The notes under the pieces: model-generated
Told to the model about the DNA's origin: nothing
Databases searched by the model: none
The model's input: only the letters and a program-made list of their open reading frames with translations
Program-made: the position numbers and the translations under genes
Shown here: positions 8,118-16,091 of the stretch, one piece after another
Numbering within the stretch: position 1 is the first letter of the stretch
Layout: every line of letters starts with the position of its first letter
Origin: Sediminibacterium sp.
Lineage (GTDB): Bacteria > Bacteroidota > Bacteroidia > Chitinophagales > Chitinophagaceae
Direction of reading: 5' to 3'
Length of the DNA: 64,000 bases
Assembly (NCBI RefSeq): GCF_019264485.1
Contig: NZ_JAHVAA010000007.1
Span: 62,001-126,000 of the forward strand

Positions 8118-8489
8118 ATGGTTACTTTTGTAAAAGCACAGGCTGCATCATTAGCGGCTACCATTGTTGACTTTGCCGTCTTTATTCTATTGACGACAGT
8201 ATTCAACTGTTGGTACCTGGCAGCCAGTATTACAGGAACCATCTCAGGAGGTATTACCAATTTTTTACTCGGAAGGGTATGGGTATTCGATGCAACCAAA
8301 GGGAAAATACCCTTGCAGGCATTCAAATACTTACTGGTATGGATGGGTAACCTGTTACTGGTAACAGGTGGTGTATTTGTGGTAAAAGAATATGTTGGAC
8401 TTCCCTCCCTTGCGTCAAAAATCATCGTATCTCTAATTGTAGGGTTTACCTATAATTACCTGTTGCAAAAAAAATTCGTGTTCAAATAA
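8118..8489 (+). CDS. GtrA-family small membrane protein
   Basis: 123 residues with four predicted transmembrane helices (about 10-30, 35-55, 74-94, 98-118). The GtrA-type pattern is visible: AATIVDFAVFILLTTVF, then SGGITNFLLGRVWVF, and the ending FTYNYLLQKKFVFK. GtrA proteins are thought to move lipid-linked sugars across the membrane or to assist glycosyltransferases. It lies 3 bases after the PgpA-like gene and 9 before the DUF5686 gene. In this operon it might flip an inositol lipid or a lipid-linked intermediate, but that is a guess. Confidence 0.85.
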   Translation: MVTFVKAQAASLAATIVDFAVFILLTTVFNCWYLAASITGTISGGITNFLLGRVWVFDATKGKIPLQAFKYLLVWMGNLLLVTGGVFVVKEYVGLPSLASKIIVSLIVGFTYNYLLQKKFVFK

Positions 8490-8498
8490 TAACAAAAA

Positions 8499-11060
8499 AT
8501 GAAAAGTAAAAGAGCTGTTGTAAGGTGGGGATTGCTGGGAATATTCATCATGCTTGGTTTTATACAGGGCATGGCACAAACTGTAATCAAAGGAACGGTG
8601 GTTGATGCGGTAAGCAAAACACCTTTACAATATGTGAGCATTGTATTTAAGGGCGGACGTGGTACAGTAACAGATAGTCTTGGACAATTTACATTACGTT
8701 CAAATGGAAGCATTAGTATTATTGTAGCTTCTTATGTGGGTTACCTGAATGTACAGAAAACAATTGTTCCCGGTAAAGAGCAGACGATAGATTTTGAACT
8801 GGAAACAGATCCGAAAGCTATTAATAATGTTACGGTATCAACTAATAAACGTGCGAAATACCGTAACAAAAATAATCCGGCAGTTGACCTTATCAGAAGA
8901 GTAATTGATAATAAACCGCTGAACCGTCCGGAGAAATATGATTATGTAGAGTACGACCAGTATGAAAAACTGGAAGTGTCGTTGAGTAGTGTACCCGAAA
9001 AACTGGCCAATAACAGGATGTTGCGTAAGTACCAGTTCTTATTTGAAAACAGGGATACCACCAAACTCAAAGGCAAAACATTATTGCCTGTTTACCTTGA
9101 AGAAAAACTCACTCAAAAATACTATCGGAAAAGACCGGAGAAAACAAAGTCAATCGTTCGTGGAGAAAAGAGGGTAAATTATGGAGAGTATATTGATAAC
9201 GATGGTGTAAGCCAATACCTCAACAGACTCATCATGGACGTAGATATCTATGATGATAATATTCCTTTGTTTACGTATCAGTTCCTGAGTCCGATTGCTG
9301 ACCTGTCCCCTACGTTTTATATGTTCTATATCCGGGATACCATAACGGATGAAACAGGCAAAAAACTGATCAAAATGTATTTCACACCCAGAAATACAAA
9401 TGATCTTTTGTTTCGCGGTAATATGTATATCACACTCGATGGTAACTATGCGGTTCAGAAACTGGATATGTTCCTGAGCAAAAACGTAAACCTCAATTTT
9501 GTTCGTGAACTGCATATTGATTTAGACTTTGAACAAAACCCGGATGGTCGTTACCATTTAAGCAAGAGTAATGTAATGGCAGAAGCTGCTGCTACCAAAG
9601 GTGCCAGCGGAGGGTTCTTTGGTGAACGGACCGTATCATTCAAAAATTATCGGATCAATGAAGCGAGACCTGATACTACTTATGATGGCCCTGCTTTAGT
9701 AAAACAGAATGAAAAAGTAGATAAACTGCCTGATAGTTTCTGGCAGCAGAACAGGCACGATACATTAACCGGAACGGAATCGAAAATTTATTCCAATATC
9801 GACAGCCTCGAAAAAATGCCTTCCTTCAGAAGAACAATGGCAATAGCGATGTTCCTGTTTTCTGGCTATACTTCAGTAGGTGGCGGATGGTTGGAAGTAG
9901 GACCGGCAGCGGCTTTTTATGGTTTTAATCCGATAGAAGGGTTTAAACTTCGTTTGGGTGGACGAACAACGCCTAAACTTAGTAAACGCATTTATTTTGA
10001 AGGGTATGGTGCATATGGTTTTAAAGACGAGAAGTTTAAATATTTTATAGGCACCACCTACTCACTTAATAATAAATCGATTTACACTTTCCCGCTGAAA
10101 TATGTGAGAGCGAGTTACCAGCACGATACAAAAATTCCGGGTCAGGAATTACAGTTTGTGCAGGAAGACAATTTCTTCCTTTCATTCAAAAGAGGAAATA
10201 ACGATAAATGGATTTATAACGACATCTTCAAATTTGAATATGTTCACGAATTACAAAACAGGTTATCCTACACATTAGGTTACCGAAACTGGCGGCATAC
10301 ACCTGCAGGTTCGATTGTGTATAATAAAGTGGTGAATGGCAGTGTGGTTAATGTTCCTTCAATTAACACTTCTGAATTCTCTGCTCAGGTACGATGGGCA
10401 CCCAAAGAGCAATTCTATCAGGGTAAAGTATTCAGGATCCCTATTATTAATAAGTATCCCATATTTACTCTCCGTTTTACTGCAGGGGTGAAAGGCTTAT
10501 TTAAAAGTGAATATAATTACCAGAATATCAACCTGAGGATAGAAAAGAGAGTGTTTATGTCGCAATTTGGTTATAGCGATATGGTTGTGGAAGGTGGTTA
10601 TACATTTGGCACAGCACCTTATCAGTTGCTAACGGTTCACCGCGCCAACCAAACCTATGCTTACCAGTTAAATTCCTATAACCTGATGAATTTCCAGGAA
10701 TTCGTGAGCGATCATTATGCAACCTTACTGGTGGATCATCATTTCAATGGACTCATCTTTAACCGTATTCCATTGTTGCGGAAACTTAAATTGCGTGAAT
10801 TACTTAGTATGAAAATCATTTATGGTGGCATACGCGATCAGAATAATCCCGATAAGAATCCTGATCTGATCAAGTTTCCTACTACATTGGGTGTGCCTAC
10901 TACATTTTCGCTAAGTAAAAAGCCATATATAGAAGGAAGTGTGGGTATTGGAAATATTTTTAAACTGTTCAGGGTAGATCTTGTGCGAAGGTTTAATTAC
11001 AAAGAAAACCCGAATATCAGCACATGGGGTGTAAGAGCTCGCTTTAAATTTGATTTCTGA
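8499..11060 (+). CDS. DUF5686 outer-membrane protein with carboxypeptidase-regulatory-like domain
   Basis: 853 residues. The signal peptide is at about 1-27 (GIFIMLGFIQGMAQ). Then comes a CarboxypepD_reg-like beta-sandwich (about 28-110, IKGTVVDAVSKTPLQYVSIVFKG through DFELETDPKAINNVTV), of the kind found at the start of TonB-dependent receptors. The long DUF5686 region (about 120-853) has many alternating aromatic strands and ends WGVRARFKFDF, the C-terminal aromatic beta-signal of an outer-membrane barrel. No TonB plug is seen. The family is specific to Bacteroidota and has no proven role. Being inside the inositol-lipid operon, it could act in surface export or assembly of these lipids, though DUF5686 genes also occur elsewhere. 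Confidence 0.85.
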   Translation: MKSKRAVVRWGLLGIFIMLGFIQGMAQTVIKGTVVDAVSKTPLQYVSIVFKGGRGTVTDSLGQFTLRSNGSISIIVASYVGYLNVQKTIVPGKEQTIDFELETDPKAINNVTVSTNKRAKYRNKNNPAVDLIRRVIDNKPLNRPEKYDYVEYDQYEKLEVSLSSVPEKLANNRMLRKYQFLFENRDTTKLKGKTLLPVYLEEKLTQKYYRKRPEKTKSIVRGEKRVNYGEYIDNDGVSQYLNRLIMDVDIYDDNIPLFTYQFLSPIADLSPTFYMFYIRDTITDETGKKLIKMYFTPRNTNDLLFRGNMYITLDGNYAVQKLDMFLSKNVNLNFVRELHIDLDFEQNPDGRYHLSKSNVMAEAAATKGASGGFFGERTVSFKNYRINEARPDTTYDGPALVKQNEKVDKLPDSFWQQNRHDTLTGTESKIYSNIDSLEKMPSFRRTMAIAMFLFSGYTSVGGGWLEVGPAAAFYGFNPIEGFKLRLGGRTTPKLSKRIYFEGYGAYGFKDEKFKYFIGTTYSLNNKSIYTFPLKYVRASYQHDTKIPGQELQFVQEDNFFLSFKRGNNDKWIYNDIFKFEYVHELQNRLSYTLGYRNWRHTPAGSIVYNKVVNGSVVNVPSINTSEFSAQVRWAPKEQFYQGKVFRIPIINKYPIFTLRFTAGVKGLFKSEYNYQNINLRIEKRVFMSQFGYSDMVVEGGYTFGTAPYQLLTVHRANQTYAYQLNSYNLMNFQEFVSDHYATLLVDHHFNGLIFNRIPLLRKLKLRELLSMKIIYGGIRDQNNPDKNPDLIKFPTTLGVPTTFSLSKKPYIEGSVGIGNIFKLFRVDLVRRFNYKENPNISTWGVRARFKFDF

Positions 11061-11093
11061 TTTAGTAGTTAATTTGTATCATAGAATAAATGC

Positions 11094-12410
11094 ATGGAAA
11101 AAGTTGCTTTAAGAATAAAATTGCAGAAAGCCATATATGTAATAATTGATCCGTTTGTAAAAGGGTTGATTAAAATGGGCCTTACCCCTAACATGGTTAC
11201 CATGATTGGGTTTGTTCTCAACATAGGGGTGGCCATTATTTTCATTGAAGGTGGTGAACGTGGCAACCGTGGCGATCTTTCATATGTTGGCTGGGCAGGC
11301 GCACTCGTACTTTTTGCGGGTTTGTTTGATATGCTCGATGGTCAGGTAGCACGCCTGGGGAAAATGAGTTCATCATTTGGTGCCATGTTCGACTCGGTAC
11401 TCGACAGGTATAGTGAACTGATTATGTTTCTGGGCATTTGTTATTACCTGATTGCACACCATTATTTTTTTAGCTCCCTTTTTGCATTTGTAGCCATGAT
11501 TGGTTCCATGATGGTAAGTTATACGAGAGCGAGAGCCGAAGGACTGGGTATTGAATGTAAAGACGGTTTAATGCAAAGGCCAGAGCGTATTGTACTCATA
11601 GGCGTATCGGCTATAGCCTGCGGTATTGCCGGAGAATATATAGGAGGCGACTGGAAATGGTATATCAGCGGTGTAAAATTTCATGTACTCGAAACCATGT
11701 CTATTTTTACCCTGCCACTTACTTTAATGGCAGTGCTTACTAATATTACAGCCATTAACAGGTTACGTAGTTCTAAAAAAGCACTTGACGCAAAAGACGC
11801 TTTGGTAAAAGCATCCAAAACATCAGCATTGCCAATATTGTTCGCAGGACTATTGTTCGCAGGAATGGTTTCTTATAATAATGCTTACGCACAACAGGAT
11901 AATCCATCTGCTAATAGTCGCAAAACAGTAATAGAACCACAGGATACATTTCCAATACCCAGGGGGAATAATAAACAACTTTTTTACCTGCAAAGAACAG
12001 CGAATACCAATACCATTGTCTGTGAATTGAAGTATAATAAAAACGGCGAACTCGATGAAGATGATCCTGTTCATGTATTCTGGATCCGTTATCCGGAAGG
12101 TGGGCAGAAGAAAGAACTGTCATATATACAGCGTGTTTTTGCTTATGGTATAAAATCGCAGGCGCTCGCAAAAGATTCTTACAAACTACATTTTGTTTCC
12201 TACAAAAAAAGACCGCTCTATCTGATGCGCTCATCTAAAGACAACCAGTATAAAGTATACGCTACCATCAATAACCAGCAAGTAGTATTAAATCGCATAT
12301 TTATTAAAGTAGATGGAGGAACATTCTGGTCACCGAATGTGGTATATATGGAGATGAAAGGCGTAGATGAAAATACCGGCAGAGAAGTAATGCAAAGATT
12401 TAAACCCTGA
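11094..12410 (+). CDS. CDP-alcohol phosphatidyltransferase fused to DUF4833 (likely phosphatidylinositol-phosphate synthase)
   Basis: 438 residues, two proteins in one. Residues 1-225 are a membrane CDP-alcohol phosphatidyltransferase. The full motif D-x2-DG-x2-AR-x8-G-x3-D-x3-D is intact (Asp79, Asp82, Gly83, Ala86, Arg87, Gly96, Asp100, Asp104). Paired with the inositol-phosphate synthase upstream, it most likely joins CDP-diacylglycerol to inositol phosphate. After a charged linker there is a hydrophobic stretch (about 245-262) ending AYAQ, like a buried signal peptide. Behind it a DUF4833 domain (about 275-438, IPRGNNKQLFYLQR through YMEMKG) would lie in the periplasm. A possible internal promoter (TTTG, 16 bases, TTAATTTG at 11049-11076) precedes it. 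The next gene starts one base after its stop codon. Confidence 0.88.
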   Translation: MEKVALRIKLQKAIYVIIDPFVKGLIKMGLTPNMVTMIGFVLNIGVAIIFIEGGERGNRGDLSYVGWAGALVLFAGLFDMLDGQVARLGKMSSSFGAMFDSVLDRYSELIMFLGICYYLIAHHYFFSSLFAFVAMIGSMMVSYTRARAEGLGIECKDGLMQRPERIVLIGVSAIACGIAGEYIGGDWKWYISGVKFHVLETMSIFTLPLTLMAVLTNITAINRLRSSKKALDAKDALVKASKTSALPILFAGLLFAGMVSYNNAYAQQDNPSANSRKTVIEPQDTFPIPRGNNKQLFYLQRTANTNTIVCELKYNKNGELDEDDPVHVFWIRYPEGGQKKELSYIQRVFAYGIKSQALAKDSYKLHFVSYKKRPLYLMRSSKDNQYKVYATINNQQVVLNRIFIKVDGGTFWSPNVVYMEMKGVDENTGREVMQRFKP

Positions 12411-12411
12411 T

Positions 12412-13353
12412 ATGACAGGACATTCCACATCAACAGGCTCTTTTTTTTCAGCAAGACATTTACTGATTACAACTGCCGTTTCTGTGGTTTATTTATTGGT
12501 AAGCTATTGGCTGATAGGGTATAAACAGGATCAACTTAATCTTGTAATACTGTTTAATGCTTGTTATTATATATCACGCGTCACCAGAAAATTTATTCTG
12601 GGCTTTTCCATATTCATTGTTTTCTGGATCATTTTCGATTTTATGAAGGCTTTCCCCAATTATCTCTATCAGGAAGTGCATATTGAAGATTTGTATGCAG
12701 CAGAAAAAAGATGGTTTGGTATAAAGAATGGCTACAGCTTGGTTACACCAAACGAATACTGGTCCTCAAATCATACTACATGGCTGGATATTTTGACAGG
12801 TTTTTTTTATTTAAGCTGGGTACCGGTACCACTCGGTTTTGCCGCCTTTCTTTTTTTTAAAAACAGAAAATGGTTTCTGCAATTCTCGCTCACTTTTCTG
12901 TTTGTGAACCTGCTCGGTTTTATTATTTATTATGTTTATCCTGCTGCACCACCCTGGTATATACAGCAATATGGCTTTTTGTTTGAAGCCGCAACACCCG
13001 GTAATACAGCAGGTCTGGCCAGATTCGATACCTATTTTGATGTCAGCATATTCAAATCATTATACGAAAAAAGTTCTAATGTATTTGCTGCTATGCCATC
13101 TTTACACTCCGCATATCCATTGATTGTTTTGTATTATGGATGGAAGTTCAGGTTGAAGTGGATTAATCTATTCTTTGCAGTTGTTATGATAGGTATCTGG
13201 TTTTCGGCGGTATATACAAGTCATCACTATGTGCTCGATGTACTGGCAGGAATTATATGTGCTATTACCGGTATCGTCTTATTCAACTGGCTATCGGTCA
13301 AACAAAAAAGCGTTAAAAATGCCATAGATGGGTATGCGCGTATCATTGAATAA
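12412..13353 (+). CDS. PAP2-superfamily membrane protein, AUR1-like inositol phosphorylceramide synthase candidate
   Basis: 313 residues with about six transmembrane helices. The phosphatase-superfamily motifs are PSLHSAYPLIV (about 231-241, PSxH type) and SAVYTSHHYVLDVLAG (about 263-278, with His and Asp). Of the canonical triad, the first KxxxxxxRP motif is not evident. Loss of that motif together with the YPAAPPWYIQQYG segment recalls yeast AUR1 and bacterial relatives, which transfer phosphoinositol from phosphatidylinositol to ceramide. It begins one base after the stop of the CDP-alcohol transferase fusion, at the end of the inositol-lipid run. An ordinary lipid phosphatase role is the main alternative. 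Confidence 0.8.
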   Translation: MTGHSTSTGSFFSARHLLITTAVSVVYLLVSYWLIGYKQDQLNLVILFNACYYISRVTRKFILGFSIFIVFWIIFDFMKAFPNYLYQEVHIEDLYAAEKRWFGIKNGYSLVTPNEYWSSNHTTWLDILTGFFYLSWVPVPLGFAAFLFFKNRKWFLQFSLTFLFVNLLGFIIYYVYPAAPPWYIQQYGFLFEAATPGNTAGLARFDTYFDVSIFKSLYEKSSNVFAAMPSLHSAYPLIVLYYGWKFRLKWINLFFAVVMIGIWFSAVYTSHHYVLDVLAGIICAITGIVLFNWLSVKQKSVKNAIDGYARIIE

Positions 13354-13410
13354 TATCAACTGCGTCTTTTCATAACGTTTCTTTTATAATTATTTACAGA
13401 TATTTGCGCA

Positions 13411-14646
13411 ATGGCAATTATTAAACCCTTCAGGGCATTGCGCCCACAACCACAACTGGCAAAACAAGTAGCCAGCAGACCCTACGATGTTTTAAACAGT
13501 GCAGAAGCAAAAATTGAAGCACAGGGAAATCCGAGTACTTTTCTTCATATCACTAAAAGTGAAATAGATTTACCCGATACTACAGATATTCATGCACAGC
13601 AAGTATACGAACAGGCAAAATCTAATCTGGATGCATTCATGAAACGTGAAATTTTGTTTCGTGAATCAAAAGAATGTTATTATATCTATCAACTGATTAT
13701 GAATGGCCGTAAGCAAACAGGTCTGGTTTGTGTAAGCAGTATTGATGATTATGAAAATGACGTGATACGTAAACATGAATTTACACGTCCGGAAAAAGAA
13801 CAGGATCGCATCAATCATATTCGTATTTCAGGTGCGCAAACAGGTAACGTATTTCTGGCATACAGAAGTAATGATTCAATGGATGAATTGATTGAAAAAT
13901 GGAAAGAAAACAAATCGCCTGTATATGATTTTACTGCCGATGATGATATTCAGCATTCCATCTGGATTGTAAATGACACGGCTGTTTGTGACCAGATAAC
14001 AGGCATTTTTCAAAGAGAAATTCCCTACACATATATTGCCGATGGTCACCATCGGGCAGCTTCTGCAGCTAAAGTACGTAAGGCTTTGGGAGCCGAAGCC
14101 GGACCGGGAGCTGATTATTTTCTCACTACATTATTTCCATCCAGCCAGTTACAGATCATGGATTATAACCGGGTGGTAAAAGATTTAAACGGACTCTCAA
14201 CTGCAGCATTTATACAAGCGCTAGAAAATAAATTTGATGTACAGTTAAAAGGTGCAGAACCGGTGAAGCCCACAGCATTACATGAGTTTGGCATGTATTT
14301 GGAAGGTAACTGGTATATACTAAGAGCAAAACAGGATGCTTATACAGACGATCCTATTGGTGTATTGGATGTAACGGTGTTACAGAATCATGTTTTGGAT
14401 GCTATATTAAATATCAGAGACCCGAGAACCGATACACGTGTTGAATTTGTAGGGGGCATCAGGGGATTAGGCGAACTGGAGAAAAAAGTAAACAGTGGCG
14501 CATTTGCTGCAGCATTTAGCTTATATCCCGTAACCATTGATCAGCTATTTGACATTTCAGACAGCGGAAATGTAATGCCACCAAAAAGTACCTGGTTTGA
14601 ACCTAAATTAAGAGATGGGCTCTTAACACACCTGATTGGAGAGTAG
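13411..14646 (+). CDS. DUF1015 family protein
   Basis: 411-residue soluble protein of the DUF1015 family. Visible marks are the start IIKPFRALRPQPQLAKQVASRPYDVLNSAEA, the HEFTRPEKEQDRINHI stretch, the highly conserved YIADGHHRAASAAKVR (about 208-223) and a C-terminal MPPKSTWFEPKLRDGLLTHLIG. The family is widespread and of unproven biochemical function; in many bacteria it neighbours serine-synthesis genes, and serC lies 8 kb upstream here. It begins 57 bases after the PAP2 gene. AGATATTTGCGC just before the start could be a minus-7 element. A TPR-protein gene follows at once. Confidence 0.88.
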   Translation: MAIIKPFRALRPQPQLAKQVASRPYDVLNSAEAKIEAQGNPSTFLHITKSEIDLPDTTDIHAQQVYEQAKSNLDAFMKREILFRESKECYYIYQLIMNGRKQTGLVCVSSIDDYENDVIRKHEFTRPEKEQDRINHIRISGAQTGNVFLAYRSNDSMDELIEKWKENKSPVYDFTADDDIQHSIWIVNDTAVCDQITGIFQREIPYTYIADGHHRAASAAKVRKALGAEAGPGADYFLTTLFPSSQLQIMDYNRVVKDLNGLSTAAFIQALENKFDVQLKGAEPVKPTALHEFGMYLEGNWYILRAKQDAYTDDPIGVLDVTVLQNHVLDAILNIRDPRTDTRVEFVGGIRGLGELEKKVNSGAFAAAFSLYPVTIDQLFDISDSGNVMPPKSTWFEPKLRDGLLTHLIGE

Positions 14647-14665
14647 CAGACAAAAGTTTAAAATA

Positions 14666-15679
14666 ATGAGTATGCGAATTGTTATATTAACGCTTCTGTT
14701 ACTGACACAGGTTACAGTAATAGCGCAGGACCCCGGAAAAAAATTACAGGAAACCGCCAAATCCATGCTGATGCAGGGCGATTTCGACAATGCTATTGCT
14801 ATACTCGAAACAGCTGTTAAACAGGCACCGGCCGATATATCAATTCAGAAAGACCTGGCTTATGCCTGTTACCTGAAAAGAGATTTTGCTAAATCGATAC
14901 AGATAGGAAGGGTATTGGCGGAAAGATCGGATGCGGATGAACAGATTTTTCAAATCCTGGGTTTGTGTTATAAAGCAACTGCATCATACAAAGAAGGAGC
15001 AAAACTGTATAAAACAGCGTTGAAGAAATTTCCAAACAGTACTATCATTTATAATGAACTGGGTGAATTATTGATCATGGATAATGCGCCGGCAGAAGCC
15101 ATTGAGCAATGGGAGAAAGGAATAAAGGCCGACCCCAATTACAGCAGCAATTATTATAATGCCTGTATTTATTATACTAAAACAGGTAACTGGGTCAGGG
15201 TAGCTTTATATGGAGAACTTTTTGTAAACCTTGAAAGCTTTACTGAAAGAACAACCGATGTAAAAAAAGCCCTTCTTAATGCCTGGCAAAAACTCTTCCT
15301 GCCTACTGTTATTTCGCAGCAATTAAAAAATAATCCATCTGCTTTTGAAAAAAATGTTTTGCAAACGATGGAAAAAATTGTTCAAACAGTAACTGCAGGT
15401 TTTCAACCTGAAACAAGTACATCTATCCGCTCTAAATGGGTACTGGATTGGTTTAAAAATAATACCGGATATCCATTTGGATTATTTGACCAGCAACAGT
15501 ATTTCATACGAGAAGGCTTGTTTGAAGCATATAATCAATGGTTGTTTGCAGAACCTGTGAACCAGGATGCATATAAAGTATGGAAAGACACACATCCGAA
15601 AGAAGCTGCCGCTTTTGACGCTTTCCAGAAAACAAGGTTGTTTAAATTACCACCCGGTCAGAATTATTTTTCGAAATAA
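14666..15679 (+). CDS. Exported TPR-repeat protein
   Basis: 337 residues from the ATG at 14666; a second ATG at 14672 is equally plausible. The signal peptide is at about 1-20 (VILTLLLLTQVTVIAQ). TPR units follow: MLMQGDFDNAIAILETAVKQAPADISIQKDLAYACYLKRDFAKSIQI, QILGLCYKATASYKEGAKLYKTALKKFPNSTIIYNELGELLIMDNAPAEAIEQWEKGIKADPN, and at least one more. The last third is a helical region with no recognised domain (WVLDWFKNNTGYPFGLF). It probably acts as a periplasmic scaffold; no enzymatic signature is present. A good intrinsic terminator follows at 15701. Confidence 0.8.
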   Translation: MSMRIVILTLLLLTQVTVIAQDPGKKLQETAKSMLMQGDFDNAIAILETAVKQAPADISIQKDLAYACYLKRDFAKSIQIGRVLAERSDADEQIFQILGLCYKATASYKEGAKLYKTALKKFPNSTIIYNELGELLIMDNAPAEAIEQWEKGIKADPNYSSNYYNACIYYTKTGNWVRVALYGELFVNLESFTERTTDVKKALLNAWQKLFLPTVISQQLKNNPSAFEKNVLQTMEKIVQTVTAGFQPETSTSIRSKWVLDWFKNNTGYPFGLFDQQQYFIREGLFEAYNQWLFAEPVNQDAYKVWKDTHPKEAAAFDAFQKTRLFKLPPGQNYFSK

Positions 15680-15700
15680 ATGCCTGAAATATAAGCTAAG

Positions 15701-15730
15701 AGCCTGTATCCACAGATACGGGCTTTTTTA
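15701..15730 (+). terminator. Intrinsic terminator after the TPR gene
   Basis: AGCCTGTATC (15701-15710) pairs with GATACGGGCT (15715-15724), giving a 10-bp stem with one T-G wobble and a CACA loop, followed directly by TTTTTA. It closes the DUF1015-TPR transcript. Confidence 0.85.
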
Positions 15731-15773
15731 TTTGTAGGCTTTTGCCTAAATTGACTCTCCTAAACTGCTTATT

Positions 15774-16046
15774 ATGGAAAGCCAAAAAGATGAAAGACTC
15801 TGGCGCATGGCCAAGAAAAGAGCTTCTTTTAAAAGAAACCTGTATGGGTATATCATAATTGTGGCCTTCCTATGGGCCATTTGGTGGATCGGAACCGGTA
15901 GGGAAACAGGGTTTAAAGGAACCCCCTGGCCTATCTGGGTGATGTTGGGTTGGGGTATAGCATTGGGATTCCAGTATTTTAATGCATATAACGGTAATAC
16001 ACGCGACCTGGCAGAAGAAGAATATGAAAAGCTGAAGAAACAATAG
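15774..16046 (+). CDS. Small 2TM-domain membrane protein
   Basis: 90 residues: a basic N-terminus (AKKRASFKRNLYGY), two transmembrane helices (about 23-40, IIIVAFLWAIWWIGTG, and 50-68, WPIWVMLGWGIALGFQYF) and a charged C-terminal tail ending YEKLKKQ. This is the layout of the 2TM domain family of Bacteroidota, whose function is unknown; some members occur next to histidine kinases. It lies alone between a terminator and the acyl-CoA ligase gene. Confidence 0.75.
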   Translation: MESQKDERLWRMAKKRASFKRNLYGYIIIVAFLWAIWWIGTGRETGFKGTPWPIWVMLGWGIALGFQYFNAYNGNTRDLAEEEYEKLKKQ

Positions 16047-16091
16047 CGGAACAGTGATTTGTGAATACGTATTTATTTGAACGATTGCCAT

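Noticed and set aside
12412..13353. Annotation as a plain PAP2 phosphatase or diphosphatase
   Set aside because: Kept only as an alternative: the first PAP2 motif is not evident and the gene ends a run with inositol-phosphate synthase and a CDP-alcohol transferase, which favours an AUR1-like transferase.
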